Origin: an uncultured Clostridium sp.
GTDB taxonomy: Bacteria; Bacillota; Clostridia; TANB77; CAG-508
Direction of reading: 5' to 3'
DNA length: 41,147 nt
NCBI GenBank assembly: GCA_947646915.1
Contig: CANSII010000003.1
Coordinates: 69,010 to 110,156 of the forward strand
Part shown: piece after piece, positions 1 through 10,098 of the stretch
How positions within the stretch are numbered: the stretch's first letter is position 1
Layout of the letters: each line of letters starts with the position of its first letter
Translations under genes and position numbers: made by a program
The notes under the pieces: model-generated
What the model was told of the DNA's origin: nothing
What the model saw: the letters and a program-made list of their open reading frames with translations, nothing else
Databases searched by the model: none

Positions 1-87
1 TTTTTTTAAGTCTTGCAGAATCTTATCTCTATCCTCTTGCCCTTTTTTTAAGTCTAATAATAAATTATCTCTTTCTTCTTGTGTCAT
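1..87 (-). CDS. Truncated small coiled-coil protein (N-terminus only)
   Basis: Reading leftwards from an ATG at 85-87, 29 codons are open to the window edge. The peptide starts MTQEERDNLLLDLKKGQ and is very rich in Lys, Glu, Asp and Leu. The segment DLKKGQEDRDKILQ then begins to recur, which suggests a repeated coiled-coil. A strong ribosome site (GGGAGGT) lies 8 bases upstream and a consensus promoter lies 50 bases upstream, so this is a real gene start. I do not recognise the family. The gene diverges from the plus-strand metallopeptidase-like gene at 328. Confidence 0.6.
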   Translation of the reverse strand, partial: MTQEERDNLLLDLKKGQEDRDKILQDLKK

Positions 88-133
88 TTTTATACCTCCC
101 TTCTTATTTATTCAGTTTAAAAACTGTATATCA

Positions 134-162
134 ATTATATAATATTAACTTAGCAGTGTCAA
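134..162 (-). promoter_or_regulatory. Consensus sigma-A promoter
   Basis: On the minus strand there is a perfect TTGACA (157-162), a 17-base spacer and a perfect TATAAT (134-139). It points at the truncated gene starting at base 87, leaving a leader of about 40 bases. A TTCGACA heptamer (Spo0A-box-like on the other strand) lies just upstream at 172-178. Confidence 0.8.
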
Positions 163-327
163 TAATAAAATTTCGACAAAATGTGACTTAATTGCTAAAC
201 TACAAGGTAGCAACTTATTTAAATGGAGGCTTCTCTGTAATTAAAATTTAACAAAAGTTTAATATTCTTGTAACATTCAATTAAATTTTTTATTGTATAA
301 TAAATTTAATATAAAATGGAGGTTTTT

Positions 328-1449
328 ATGAGTATAGAATCTGATTTAAGAAAAGATGGAATTGAAGTATTAAAAAAATTAGATACATTAAAAGTAAACT
401 CAATAGCTAAAAATGTATCAATTAAGCTATGTGAAACATTTCCAAATTATAATCTTAATCAAAATGAATTATTTATAAAATTATCAAGATTAAACATGTA
501 CATTGCAAAAATGCCTGAAGGGATGTCTGAAGCAAATTATTTTTATAAAAACTGTTCTATTTATTTTAATGAACATATTGATGATGATGATTTAGAGGAA
601 TTTGCAATCCATGAATGTATTCATTATATTCAAGAAATAAAAGATAAAAGAAATTATTTAATAAGAATGGGGCTTTGTGATTATACTGAATTTAAAATAT
701 ATGGTTTAGGATTGAATGAAGCAGCAGTCCAGCTTATGTCTTCCAAAGTATTAGGAATTCCAAAAGAATATGTAAAATATTTTAATATTTCATTTGAAAC
801 AACTAGTCCTTCCTACTATCCATTAGAATGTTGTCTAGTTAATCAACTAGCGTATATTGTAGGAGAAGATATTTTATTTGAAAGCACTATAAATAGTAAT
901 AATACTTTTAAAGAAGAATTAATAAAACTCACAAATTATAAAACTTATATGGAAATTCAAAATTCTATTGATAAAATATTATTAATGGAAGAAGAAATAA
1001 TCCAAATAAACAACAAAATCATACAAATTGATGATAGAACTAAAAAAGTTGACTCTATGACTAAAAAGATAACTTCACTAAAAAAAGCCATAACCTCTAC
1101 TTTTATCAAAACACAAGATTTAATAATTACTAGTTATTTTGATAAAGCTTTTTATAATATAACCGATTTAGAAAAAGTCGAAAATTACAGAAGAAAATTA
1201 TATGATTTTAAAAACTATTTAGGCTCTATTGAAGGCTATACATTTTTTAACGATTATTATGTAAATAAGATGATTGACTTAGAAGACAAATATAATTTAT
1301 TAGAAAATGGTATAAATAACAATAATAATGATAATTTATATCTAGAAAAAAAGAAAAAATCAAAAATTATGATAATTATAAAACATATCAGAAGCATTTT
1401 CTCAAAACACCAAATACAACTACTAAATGAACAAAGGGAGCATGATTAA
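328..1449 (+). CDS. HExxH zinc-metallopeptidase-like protein, unknown family
   Basis: A 373-residue protein. An ATG at 316 overlaps the ribosome site TGGAGG, so the ATG at 328 is the better start. A TATAAT box lies at 296-301, with no good -35. Around residues 95-99 is HECIH, an HExxH motif with Tyr-Ile after it. About 32 residues later comes NEAAVQ, placed like the third zinc ligand (Glu) of gluzincins. The C-terminal half is charged and helical (repeated Lys/Glu/Asp/Ile), with a run of Asn near residue 330 and a basic amphipathic tail. There is no signal peptide, so a cytoplasmic protein is likely. The gene stands alone between divergent and convergent neighbours. A metallopeptidase role is inferred only from the motif. 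I know no named family for it. Confidence 0.75.
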   Translation: MSIESDLRKDGIEVLKKLDTLKVNSIAKNVSIKLCETFPNYNLNQNELFIKLSRLNMYIAKMPEGMSEANYFYKNCSIYFNEHIDDDDLEEFAIHECIHYIQEIKDKRNYLIRMGLCDYTEFKIYGLGLNEAAVQLMSSKVLGIPKEYVKYFNISFETTSPSYYPLECCLVNQLAYIVGEDILFESTINSNNTFKEELIKLTNYKTYMEIQNSIDKILLMEEEIIQINNKIIQIDDRTKKVDSMTKKITSLKKAITSTFIKTQDLIITSYFDKAFYNITDLEKVENYRRKLYDFKNYLGSIEGYTFFNDYYVNKMIDLEDKYNLLENGINNNNNDNLYLEKKKKSKIMIIIKHIRSIFSKHQIQLLNEQREHD

Positions 1450-1483
1450 AAAAGAAAAATTGACAATCAATTTTTCTTTTTTT
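1448..1483. terminator. Bidirectional intrinsic terminator
   Basis: A near-perfect hairpin with a ~16 bp stem made of an A-rich arm with TTGA, a CAA loop, and TCAA followed by a T-rich arm. It begins at the stop codon of the plus-strand gene and ends 4 bases from the stop of the convergent oxidoreductase. The A and T tracts at either side make it work in both directions. Confidence 0.85.
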
Positions 1484-1486
1484 ATC

Positions 1487-2786
1487 TTATTCAACTTTAC
1501 TCTTTAAGTACTCTTTTATACTATCAGAAGCATCTCTACCTGAACGAGCAGCCCAAGCAACAGTCCCTTTAGCACCGATCAAATCTCCACCTGCAAAAAC
1601 TTTAGAATTAGAAGTTTGAAAATTATCATTCACATAAACATTTCCCCACTTATTTACAGTTAAGCCTAACTCTAAAACTTCATCAGAAACAGTACTTCCA
1701 AGTGCCATTACTACATAATCTGTATCTATTTCATAATTACTACCTTCAACATTTACAGGAACAGCTCTTGACTCACATTCTTTTTGTACTAACTCTGTTT
1801 TTATTAATTCCAACTTTTGAACATTTTTATCTCCCTTTATTTCAACAATATTATTTTGAAACAAGAAATTAATACCCTCATCTTTAGCTTCTTCAATTTC
1901 CTTCCTCTCTGCTGGCATTTGTTCTTCAGCTCTTCTATATATAATATTTACTGTTTTTGCTCCGTAACCTTTTTATTGTTCTGCTACAATCCATAGCAAC
2001 ATTTCCACCACCAATTACAGAAACTACTTTTCCTTCATAATTTGGATGTAAATTATACTCTAAAAGTTCATTTCCTCCAAATACTCCTTCTAGAACTTCA
2101 CCTTTAACTCCCATTTTTGCTGGTTTATTTGCACCAATACTTAAAAATATTGCATCATATTCTTTTTCCAATTCTTCTAACTTCAAATTCTGACCTAATT
2201 TTTTATTATATTGGACTTGTACTCCTAAATTCAAAATTCTATTTACTGTTTCTTCCACAGTTTGTTTTGATAATCTAAATTCAGGTATTCCATGAATTAA
2301 TAAACCACCTAAATAATCATATTTTTCAAATATAGTAACATTTATTCCATCTTTTGCTAAAAATGCTGCACAAGTAAGACCTGCAGGTCCTCCTCCAATA
2401 ATTGCTACTTTTTTATTTTTTAGTTCTATTGTTTCATTTGTATCATTATTAATGTCTTCATTTATTACATCTTTTAATTCATAACCTTTTTCAACTGCCT
2501 TTTGAAAAATATATGCTTCAATATCTCCTATACTTACAGGATTTCCTTTTATTCCTCTTACACAGCTTCCTTGACATTGCTTCATATGTGGACATATTTT
2601 TCCACACACACCTGACAATACACTTGTTTCTGATACAATTTTATAAGCTTCTTTGTATTTATCTTCTTTTACAGCTTTTATAAACTTTGGTATATTATTT
2701 CCAAGTGGACAGCCTTTTAATGAGCATGGTTTAATTTTACAATTTAAACAATAATCTACTTTTTCTTTAATATTTATATTTTCCAT
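1487..2786 (-). pseudogene. Glutamate-synthase small-subunit-like FAD/NAD(P) oxidoreductase, frameshifted
   Basis: Two minus-strand pieces (2786-1935 and about 1966-1487) together make about 432 residues, close to the usual length for GltD-like flavoproteins. The N-terminus has eight cysteines in two groups (C13, C16, C21, C26 and C61, C65, C71, C75), the Fe-S domain shared with dihydropyrimidine dehydrogenase. An FAD motif GGGPAG follows at residues 131-136 and a second dinucleotide motif GGGNVAMDC near 260. The second piece continues with RRAEEQMPAERKE and ends with the second FAD signature AGGDLIGAKGTV. The frames join if one base is removed near 1963-1968, where KRL/GAK continues naturally. 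In this family such proteins pass electrons from NADPH, sometimes without a GltB partner; none is seen nearby. The frameshift may be a sequencing error. Confidence 0.85.
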
Positions 2787-2865
2787 ACTTACCCCTTACT
2801 TATTTCTTATTACTAGCAAATAGTTTTATTTTAATGCTAATATTTATCCATTATCTTGTAACTAT

Positions 2866-3417
2866 TTAATTTGAAAACTCATTAACTACTAACTTTAAAT
2901 CATTTATAAAATCAACTTTTTTTGTCTCATCTCTCAATAATGCAGCAGGATGCCAAGTAGGCAAATATTTAATACCTTTTCTCTCAACCCACTTTCCCCT
3001 TGAAGCAGTAATTCCATACTCTTTACCTAAGATATTCTTTAAAGCAACACTACCCAATAATACAATTATTCTAGGTTTTACAAGTAACACCTGATTTCTC
3101 AAATAGTTTAAACAAGCCAAAGCCTCATCTTCTTCTGGATTTCTATTGCTAGGCGGTCTACACTTAACAACATTTGCAATATAAACATCTTCCCTATTTA
3201 TTCCAACAACTCCAAATGCCATATTCATTAATTTGCCTGCTCTTCCTACAAAAGGTTCTCCTTGAGTATCTTCATCAGCTCCTGGTCCTTCTCCTATAAA
3301 CATTATATCAGCATCTTTATTACCAGTTCCAAATACAATATTTTTCCTTGTTTTACACAATTTACATTTATCACAATTTATTATTGACTTTTCTAATTCT
3401 TCCCAAGTTTCAAACAT
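2866..3417 (-). CDS. Uracil-DNA glycosylase, family 4 (Fe-S type)
   Basis: A 183-residue protein matching family 4 UDG. It removes uracil from DNA as the first step of base excision repair. Visible signatures are the N-terminal cysteines of the 4Fe-4S cluster (C15, C18, with a further C21), motif GEGPGADEDTQGEPFVGRAG beginning near residue 42, NVVKCRPPSNRNP carrying a third cluster cysteine, a fourth cysteine in EALACLNYLR, and the C-terminal TWHPAALLR that contacts the uracil site. Length is typical. The ATG follows an AGGAGA-type site. It lies downstream of LD-carboxypeptidase in the same direction after an 87-base gap. Confidence 0.93.
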   Translation of the reverse strand: MFETWEELEKSIINCDKCKLCKTRKNIVFGTGNKDADIMFIGEGPGADEDTQGEPFVGRAGKLMNMAFGVVGINREDVYIANVVKCRPPSNRNPEEDEALACLNYLRNQVLLVKPRIIVLLGSVALKNILGKEYGITASRGKWVERKGIKYLPTWHPAALLRDETKKVDFINDLKLVVNEFSN

Positions 3418-3504
3418 ATATCTCTCCTTTTATTCATTGTCTATCTAAGACGTTTTCTTATGTTTCTTTGTCCATAAAAAAATGTCCCTCTTTGACATAG
3501 AATA

Positions 3505-4431
3505 CTATTGTACACATTCTTCTATTAATTTTATTTTTACAATTTTTGATGTATCTATTTTAGCTTTTGTACCAATTGGAATTACAACCTTTGTTTCTAT
3601 ATGTCCAAAATTATTTGACTTAATAACTGGAAAACTATAATCATTTCCTAAAATATCTAATACAATTTTTTCTAAACAAATTCCACTTTCATGTTCATAA
3701 TTTCCAATCCATAAACCTTTTATTTGTTCAAATACTCCATTTTGCTTCATATAATATAAAAAGTTACTAGCTAATGCTGGATCCGTTTCAAAACCTAATT
3801 CTTCTAAAAATAAAATTTTATCTTCAAATGATATTGAATATTTTCCTTCTACTAATCCTCTTGTTAAGCTTAAATTTCCACCTATTAAGTCTCCTTCTGC
3901 TATTCCTTCTTTTAGTGTTAAATACTCTTCATTCCTTTGTCCTATTTCTAAAGTTCCATTAACAAACCTCTTTATAGCTTCCTTATAACTATAATCAGTT
4001 TCATCTGTTGCTATTGTTTTAAAATTTGTTCCACTAAATGTTACTAATCCTGTTTTTTCTGTAATTATATTTGTTAATGATGTTATATCACTATATCCAC
4101 AAATTATCTTAGGGTTTTTTTTAATAATTTCATAATCAATGTATTCAAATGTAGAATTACTATTTGAGCCTCCTTTTGCACACCATATCATTTTAACTTC
4201 TTTATCTGCAAACATATTATTTATATCTTCTGCTTTTTCTTTTGCAGTACTACTATATTCATTTGCATTTGAAAATAAGTTTTTTGAATATTTTACTTTA
4301 AATCCATCTTTTTCAATAACTTCTCTTGCTTGTTCTAGTTCTTCTATATTTCTTCCTATTATGGGTCCTGATGGTGCTATTACACCTACTGTATCTCCTA
4401 TTTTTAATCTATTTGGAATTAACTTTCTCAT
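3505..4431 (-). CDS. ldcA: Murein LD-carboxypeptidase, peptidase family S66
   Basis: A 308-residue S66 serine peptidase, which cleaves the terminal D-Ala from murein tetrapeptides during cell-wall recycling. Related MccF proteins cut microcin C. The Ser-Glu-His triad can be placed: S114 in GYSDITSL, E210 in ILFLEELGF, and H277 in NNFGHIE. The N-terminal IGDTVGVIAPSGP is the family's opening. There is no signal peptide, so it acts in the cytoplasm. The start codon overlaps the end of pgeF by 23 bases and has a GGGAGG site within pgeF, so the two are translationally linked. MccF-type function cannot be excluded. Confidence 0.9.
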   Translation of the reverse strand: MRKLIPNRLKIGDTVGVIAPSGPIIGRNIEELEQAREVIEKDGFKVKYSKNLFSNANEYSSTAKEKAEDINNMFADKEVKMIWCAKGGSNSNSTFEYIDYEIIKKNPKIICGYSDITSLTNIITEKTGLVTFSGTNFKTIATDETDYSYKEAIKRFVNGTLEIGQRNEEYLTLKEGIAEGDLIGGNLSLTRGLVEGKYSISFEDKILFLEELGFETDPALASNFLYYMKQNGVFEQIKGLWIGNYEHESGICLEKIVLDILGNDYSFPVIKSNNFGHIETKVVIPIGTKAKIDTSKIVKIKLIEECVQ

Positions 4432-5281
4432 CTTCCCTCCCTGTAAGTGTAATTATTGCAGTAGCTAATCCATATCCTTCTTTCTCTACTCTGTATGAAT
4501 GTATTAAATCTGAGTTACATACACTACATATTCCACTATCTATTATATTTTCTAATTTCAATCCTGTTTGTTCTAATATAATTTTGTTAATTAAAACTGT
4601 ATCTATATTCCATTTTTTTTGTATCTTTTGTTTTACTACAATTTTATTAAATCTTTCTATATCTTGAAATTCTATTTCAAACATTTCTTTTACATCACTA
4701 TCTACTTCAAAATGGCATTTTCTAATGCTTGGACATATACAGCATATTATATCTTTTGGATTACATTTAAACTCTTTTTTCATTTTTTCTACTGTTTTGA
4801 CTGATATCCTTTTAAGAGTCCCTCTCCATCCTGAATGTATATTTGCAATTGTTTTAGTCACAGGATCAAAAAACATCATTAATATACAATCTGCATTTGT
4901 CGTTGATAAAAGTACATTTGGTCTATTTGTTATTAATCCATCTGTGTTTTTATAGCTCTCTAAATTTATATCTAAAAATCTTTTATTTATTTTCTTATTT
5001 ATTGTTTGAATATTATCTGTATGTTCTTGATTTGTTTTTACAACATTTGTGTAATCTTCTCCTATAGAATTACAAATATTCTTATAACTTTGTATTACTT
5101 CATTTAATTCATTTTTTAGCAATTTCTCTTTATCCATTTTGGCTGTTCTAAAATTTAAATTTAATCCTAATGAATATGCATGTGTAATTATTTTATTATA
5201 TTCTAATAATTTTCTAAATTGTAAATATTGTATTCCACCTTTAGTTATATGTATAACATTCTCATTACTTAGATTTTTCAA
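4409..5281 (-). CDS. pgeF: Peptidoglycan editing factor PgeF (YfiH/laccase-domain family)
   Basis: A 290-residue YfiH/YlmD-family protein. Members are multicopper-oxidase-like in name, but in E. coli PgeF is a cytoplasmic amidase that removes wrongly incorporated L-Ser from the UDP-MurNAc precursor; purine nucleoside activities are also reported in the family. The zinc or copper ligands are visible: H87 in QEHTD, C132 in TTNADCILM and H149 in ANIHSGWRGTL, plus the conserved CICPSIRKCHFEV. The start is TTG, chosen because AGGGGG lies six bases upstream and no ATG fits. It overlaps ldcA, so two cytoplasmic peptidoglycan-quality enzymes are paired. Confidence 0.9.
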   Translation of the reverse strand: MKNLSNENVIHITKGGIQYLQFRKLLEYNKIITHAYSLGLNLNFRTAKMDKEKLLKNELNEVIQSYKNICNSIGEDYTNVVKTNQEHTDNIQTINKKINKRFLDINLESYKNTDGLITNRPNVLLSTTNADCILMMFFDPVTKTIANIHSGWRGTLKRISVKTVEKMKKEFKCNPKDIICCICPSIRKCHFEVDSDVKEMFEIEFQDIERFNKIVVKQKIQKKWNIDTVLINKIILEQTGLKLENIIDSGICSVCNSDLIHSYRVEKEGYGLATAIITLTGREDEKVNSK

Positions 5282-5291
5282 TATATTCCCC

Positions 5292-6620
5292 CTAAATATC
5301 TACTTTCTCAGTATTTTTTAGTTCATCGTATTTTCTTTCCTCTTTTGAATATTCTTCAGGTTTTAATCCAACTCTTGATTTCATATATTTCATTGTTAAT
5401 ATAATTAGTATTATAAAAATACTACCTAATATAATCATGCTATATGCTGTACTCATTCTATCTAATAAAAATGATGCAAATATTCCTACGATTGCAGATG
5501 TAATACTTTTTAATAAATTTTTTGCAGTATATATCTTTGTGTCAATTTCTTCATTTGCAAAATTTCTTAAATATTTCTCTGATAAATTATCATATATACT
5601 TTTTATTGCATATTTTATTATATATGCTAATATTATACCTATAATTAAGTATTTCATATTTTCAGCAAATACTCCTAAAATTCCTGAAATCAAACAAGAA
5701 ATTGCTATTAAAAAGCCAATTACACTTAATGATTTGTTTTTTAATTTTTGATGAAATCGTTCTTGCTTTTTACTTGAAAAACTTGCTACTATTCCTAAAA
5801 CAGCAAATATTATTCCTATACTTCCTGATGTTATATTCAATTCTTCTAAAAGACTTACTTGATATGTATCTAATGTACATAATAATCCTCCAACTATGGA
5901 AATAAATAATAATAAGCTTTTTAGTCTTTCTGATTTTAATATAAATTTAAATGAACTTTCTATCTCTTTAAAATTACTTGTTATACTAATATGTTTAAAA
6001 TTTACTTTCTTTTTCTTTACTGGCTCTATAAAAAATAAAGACATTATTGTTACAATCATTGTTGTTGCTAGTGATAATAATATTGGTATATAAGGATTTA
6101 TTCCATATAGCCATCCTGCTAATATTGTTGATATTGCATTTATACGATAATAACCTGATGCTCCTTTTTCATTTATCTTAGCAAATATTTTATCTTTACT
6201 TTTTGCAATTGGTATTGACTCATTTAATAAACTTGGCTCTGCTGTTCCTTTTATTGCAAATGCTATAGCAGACATTATTTCTGCTGTTAATAGATTAAAT
6301 AAATTTGTACTAAAAATTACTATTACCATATATAAGCAATTTATTATGTTTGCTACTATTATACTATTTCTTCTTCCAAAGAATTCTACTATAAAAGTTG
6401 AAGGTATTTGTGCCATTATTCCAAATAGTGAATAAAATGCGTCTATTAATATAACATCTGCTGGATTTATATGTTTAACTTGGGTTAGGAATAAAAAATT
6501 TATTGTATAAAAAAACAAGTAATCCCATGCTAATTTCTTATATGTAGGAAATAATTTCATATTTCTCTTTCTCATTTTTTGCATTTGCTTTTCTTCTTTT
6601 TCTACCATATTTTCCTCCAT
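5292..6620 (-). CDS. Major facilitator superfamily transporter
   Basis: A 442-residue integral membrane protein with about 12 hydrophobic segments. A variant of the MFS loop 2-3 motif appears as VEFFGRRNSI near residue 80. A charged cytoplasmic loop (EPVKKKKVNFKHI) separates the two halves near residue 200, as expected for this fold. The N-terminus (about 25 residues, Met/Lys/Glu-rich) and the C-terminus are cytoplasmic. Substrate cannot be read from sequence. It sits between addB and pgeF with gaps of 35 and 10 bases, so probably in one transcript. Confidence 0.85.
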   Translation of the reverse strand: MEENMVEKEEKQMQKMRKRNMKLFPTYKKLAWDYLFFYTINFLFLTQVKHINPADVILIDAFYSLFGIMAQIPSTFIVEFFGRRNSIIVANIINCLYMVIVIFSTNLFNLLTAEIMSAIAFAIKGTAEPSLLNESIPIAKSKDKIFAKINEKGASGYYRINAISTILAGWLYGINPYIPILLSLATTMIVTIMSLFFIEPVKKKKVNFKHISITSNFKEIESSFKFILKSERLKSLLLFISIVGGLLCTLDTYQVSLLEELNITSGSIGIIFAVLGIVASFSSKKQERFHQKLKNKSLSVIGFLIAISCLISGILGVFAENMKYLIIGIILAYIIKYAIKSIYDNLSEKYLRNFANEEIDTKIYTAKNLLKSITSAIVGIFASFLLDRMSTAYSMIILGSIFIILIILTMKYMKSRVGLKPEEYSKEERKYDELKNTEKVDI

Positions 6621-6655
6621 TTTTAAGTCTATCAGTTAATTTGCTATTTAATATT

Positions 6656-9600
6656 CTATTTCATTTTCCTAATTATATCATCTTTTGACAATTTTTCAAT
6701 ATAATTATAGTTATTATTACATAACCTTGGATTAAAACCACAAATAGCTTTATATGAACAATATTCACAAGGAGTTTTCCCTTTCTTATTATATGGTTTT
6801 AGATTTATATTTCCACTTAAGATCTCTTTTGATATTTGTTTTATAGTTTTATAAATATAGTTTTGCAAAATTTCAAATTCTTCTTTATTAACACCATTTG
6901 TCTTACTTTCTGAAATATCCCCTGATTTAGTAATAGTTGCTGGTATTAATTTAGATGTTCCTGTTTCTAAATTTTTATCATGCATTTTAATTACTTTTAT
7001 ATCTGCCAAAATTAAACCTTTCATTTTGAAATTTCTTCTTAATTCCTCTTCAATTTGTTCTTCTGATATTTTTTTATCAGCCTTTATCATTTGTTCTAGA
7101 AGACTAAAATATAAAACTCCTGCTGGCAATAAATCCTCTTCTTTACATACTGCATCCATATATGTTAAAAGCTGAATTTGAAGTCCTGCATAAACTTCAT
7201 TTAAATCTATATTTTTTGCTGAAGATTTATAATCAATAATTCTCAAATACTTTCCATCATCTGACATTGTAGTATCTATTCTGTCTATCTTTCCTACTAT
7301 CTCAACTTTTTTTCCACCATCTAATTGAATTAATATAGGTTCATATTTTCCATTTTTTCCAAACTCTATCTCTGTACCTTCTATTTCAAAATCACTATAA
7401 ACCAAACCTTCTAGTATGTATTTAAGAGCCTTTGCTACTATTCTTTGTAATCTTTTTACTAGCACGTTATATTTTGAAGATGCTACAAATGTGTATTTTT
7501 TACCCATATCTAGTTTTTCTTTTATAATAATATTTACAAGCTCTTGGATTTTATCTTCATCATTTACTAACTCTGCTAAATTAATATTTTCCTCTTTTAC
7601 TTTTCTAAAAAATTCATCTATAGTCTCATGCATAAATGAACCTGTATCAAAACTTTGTATTTTTAATTCTTCTTTTTCTTTTAATCTAAGACCATATTGT
7701 AAGTAATATGAAAATGGACATTGTGAAAATTTTTCTAACTTTGATACACTTGTATTTAGTGTATTTCCATAAAGCTTTCCAATAATTTCTTTATTAATAT
7801 TTTGGGGTATATTTGTATAATTCATTCCTTGTAAATCCTTTTGTAATCTATCATTCCACTCATTTTGATTTTTGTAATATTGATATATTATATACCAAAT
7901 ATTGTCTATTTCTTTATTTTCTCTTAATATTGATATATTTTCCAATAACTCTTGATATGTCATCATTTTATTTGTAACTTCATAATTCTTATTTATAATA
8001 TCACTTTCTTCTTTTAAATTTGGAAAAATCTTTTTTACTTTATTGATTATTATTGATGGTCTTAATGATTTTCCCTCTGTTTCTGATGACGAATATGACA
8101 AATACAATTTTTTTTCTGCAGTTGTAAAGGCTTTATAAATATTAAAATTTTCTTCATATAAATTTTCTATCGTTCCATTTGCAAGCTCTATACCATCATT
8201 TTTTAGCAATTCTCTATCTTTATCTCCGAAAAAATCCCTCTGATTTATTAATACTTGGGAAGCTTCCATCATTTAAACCTATTATAAAAATAATATCAAC
8301 TTTATGGCTTCTTGATCTATCAACATCTCCGACAATTACTTGATCCTGAGTTGCTGGAATTTTTCCAAGTTCACTATTTTTAAGCCCTGTCTTTAATATT
8401 TGTACATATTTATCTATTCCTAACTTCTCATTTCCAAATATTAATACAATTTCATCAAATATATCTAAAATAATTTTGTAACTTGATATATACTCATTTG
8501 CCAAATCAACCTGTCCTATATCTTGTAACTCTTTTATTTTGATATTTATTTTTTGCTCTATATTCTGCTTCTGTAAAAACTCATAAATGGCTTTAGTAGT
8601 ATCCTTCACAATACCAAAACTTTTTTTCAAATCTAATAATGGATCTATTATTTGTTTTCTCAATTTATTCAGATACTCAATTTCTTCTTTATTTTCATCA
8701 TTTAAACCTAAATTAAAGTCATTTTTCCACTTATTTTGTTTAATTCCCCATTTAGAGCAATAATTTTCTAACTTAAAAATATCATTTTTTTCCAAATCAG
8801 AAAATCCTATTTTCAAATAATTAAAAACTGCTTCTTTTGAAAAATTATTACTAAAAATTTCAAATATTGAAAGCAAATATTGAACAATCACATTTAGATT
8901 CAAATCTCTCTTTTCATCTATAAAAACAGGGATATTATATTGTGCAAAAATTGCACGAACTAAACTTGAATATGTATCTATATTTTTTGTAATTACTGAA
9001 ATATCCTTATATCTTAAACTATTATCTTTTACTAATTTAGTAATCTCCTTAGCAACATTTTCAATCTCAGAATACTGATTTTTTGCTAAAAACATTTTTA
9101 TATTTTCAGCATCTTTACAAAATATTTTTGATCTACTATTATAGATATTTTCCTCTAAATGTTGTAATTCTTCTGTTTTAAAACGTAAATTGTCTTTTAG
9201 AAATATAGGTTTCTCCAATTTTAAATCTTCTTTTTTGACTAAATCAAAAACTTTAGATGCAGTTATTTTATTAGAATAAAATATATCTGTATCTGGATTA
9301 ATACTTGTATCTAAACTATCAGTACAAACTGTTAATGTAACTCGTTTAGCAAGTTTTATAAACTTCTTTAAAATCTCATATTCCTGAAAAGTAAAACCTG
9401 CAAATTCATCTATATAAATTAAACTATCCTTTACAAAATCAGAATTATCTAAATTTTCAGATAATAATGTCAATAAATCTATATCCTCTATATATTCACC
9501 TTGAAGTTTTTGCTCAAAATTTTGATAAATAATATACATATCATTTAACTTAGTTTTTAAATATATATCATTTATTTCTTCTATCTCTTTTTGAATTTGA

Positions 9601-9995
9601 TCTAACTTTATTCCATGCTTTTTAAATTCAGTAATAGCAGTCATTGCTAGATCAATATTTTCATCTGATTTACTTAAAAATTTCAACTTATTTTTATTTT
9701 CATTCAAAATCGAATACAAAAGCATAGCCTTTCCACACTTAGTAAGTATAGTCTTTTTGCTTCCTCCAATCTCTTGAGCAACTCTATGTGCCATTCTGCT
9801 TAAAGTTATAACCTCTGCATTAATAACAGCTTTTGTATCAATTGCATCCATTAGTTTCTTTTCAGCAGTAAAAGAGAATTGTTCTGGTGTTACTATATAT
9901 ATTTTCTTTTCTTTTTTTAGTAACTTAGCAATTTCCGAAAAACAAAACTCACTCTTTCCACTGCCTGATTTTCCATAAACTATTCTTAATCCCAT
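6656..9995 (-). pseudogene. addB: AddB helicase-nuclease subunit, frameshifted
   Basis: Two overlapping frames give about 1112 residues, the usual AddB length. AddB pairs with AddA to resect double-strand breaks and read Chi. The N-terminal piece starts GLRIVYGKSGSGKSEF, a Walker A motif at residues 8-15. The C-terminal piece carries the nuclease: first cluster cysteine in KFSQCPFSYYL, catalytic IIDYKSS, QIQLLTY, and the last three cysteines in CEYCSYKAICGF, which hold a 4Fe-4S cluster. The frame breaks at an A6 run (8229-8234, plus strand). With five bases the text reads NKSEGFFGDKDREL through the join. No addA lies next to it, although addB-addA is the common order. The break may be a homopolymer error, since loss of both halves of AddB would be costly. 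Confidence 0.9.
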
Positions 9996-10006
9996 TTACT
10001 CCTCCA

Positions 10007-10094
10007 TGTGACAAGAGGGACGTCCCTTTTTATCACACCCATTTTTTATAACTTTTCCTATACTGTGACAAAAAGGGACGCCCCTCTTGTCACA
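10007..10094. repeat. Pair of 31-bp palindromic repeats between ogg and addB
   Basis: Two 31-base units (10007-10037 and 10064-10094) separated by 26 bases. Each is itself an imperfect palindrome, beginning TGTGACAA and ending TCACA around a GGGACGTCCC or GGGACGCCCC core. The second unit is also close to the reverse complement of the first, so the pair can fold into one long hairpin. The elements are much richer in G+C than their surroundings. They lie between the stop of the glycosylase gene and the ribosome site of addB, which is only about 2 bases away. They resemble REP or small MITE-type intergenic palindromes. Confidence 0.85.
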
Positions 10095-10098
10095 CTTT

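Noticed and set aside
8220..8272. Programmed frameshift in addB
   Set aside because: AddB is not known to use one, and the break is an A6 run where one extra base gives a simple explanation.
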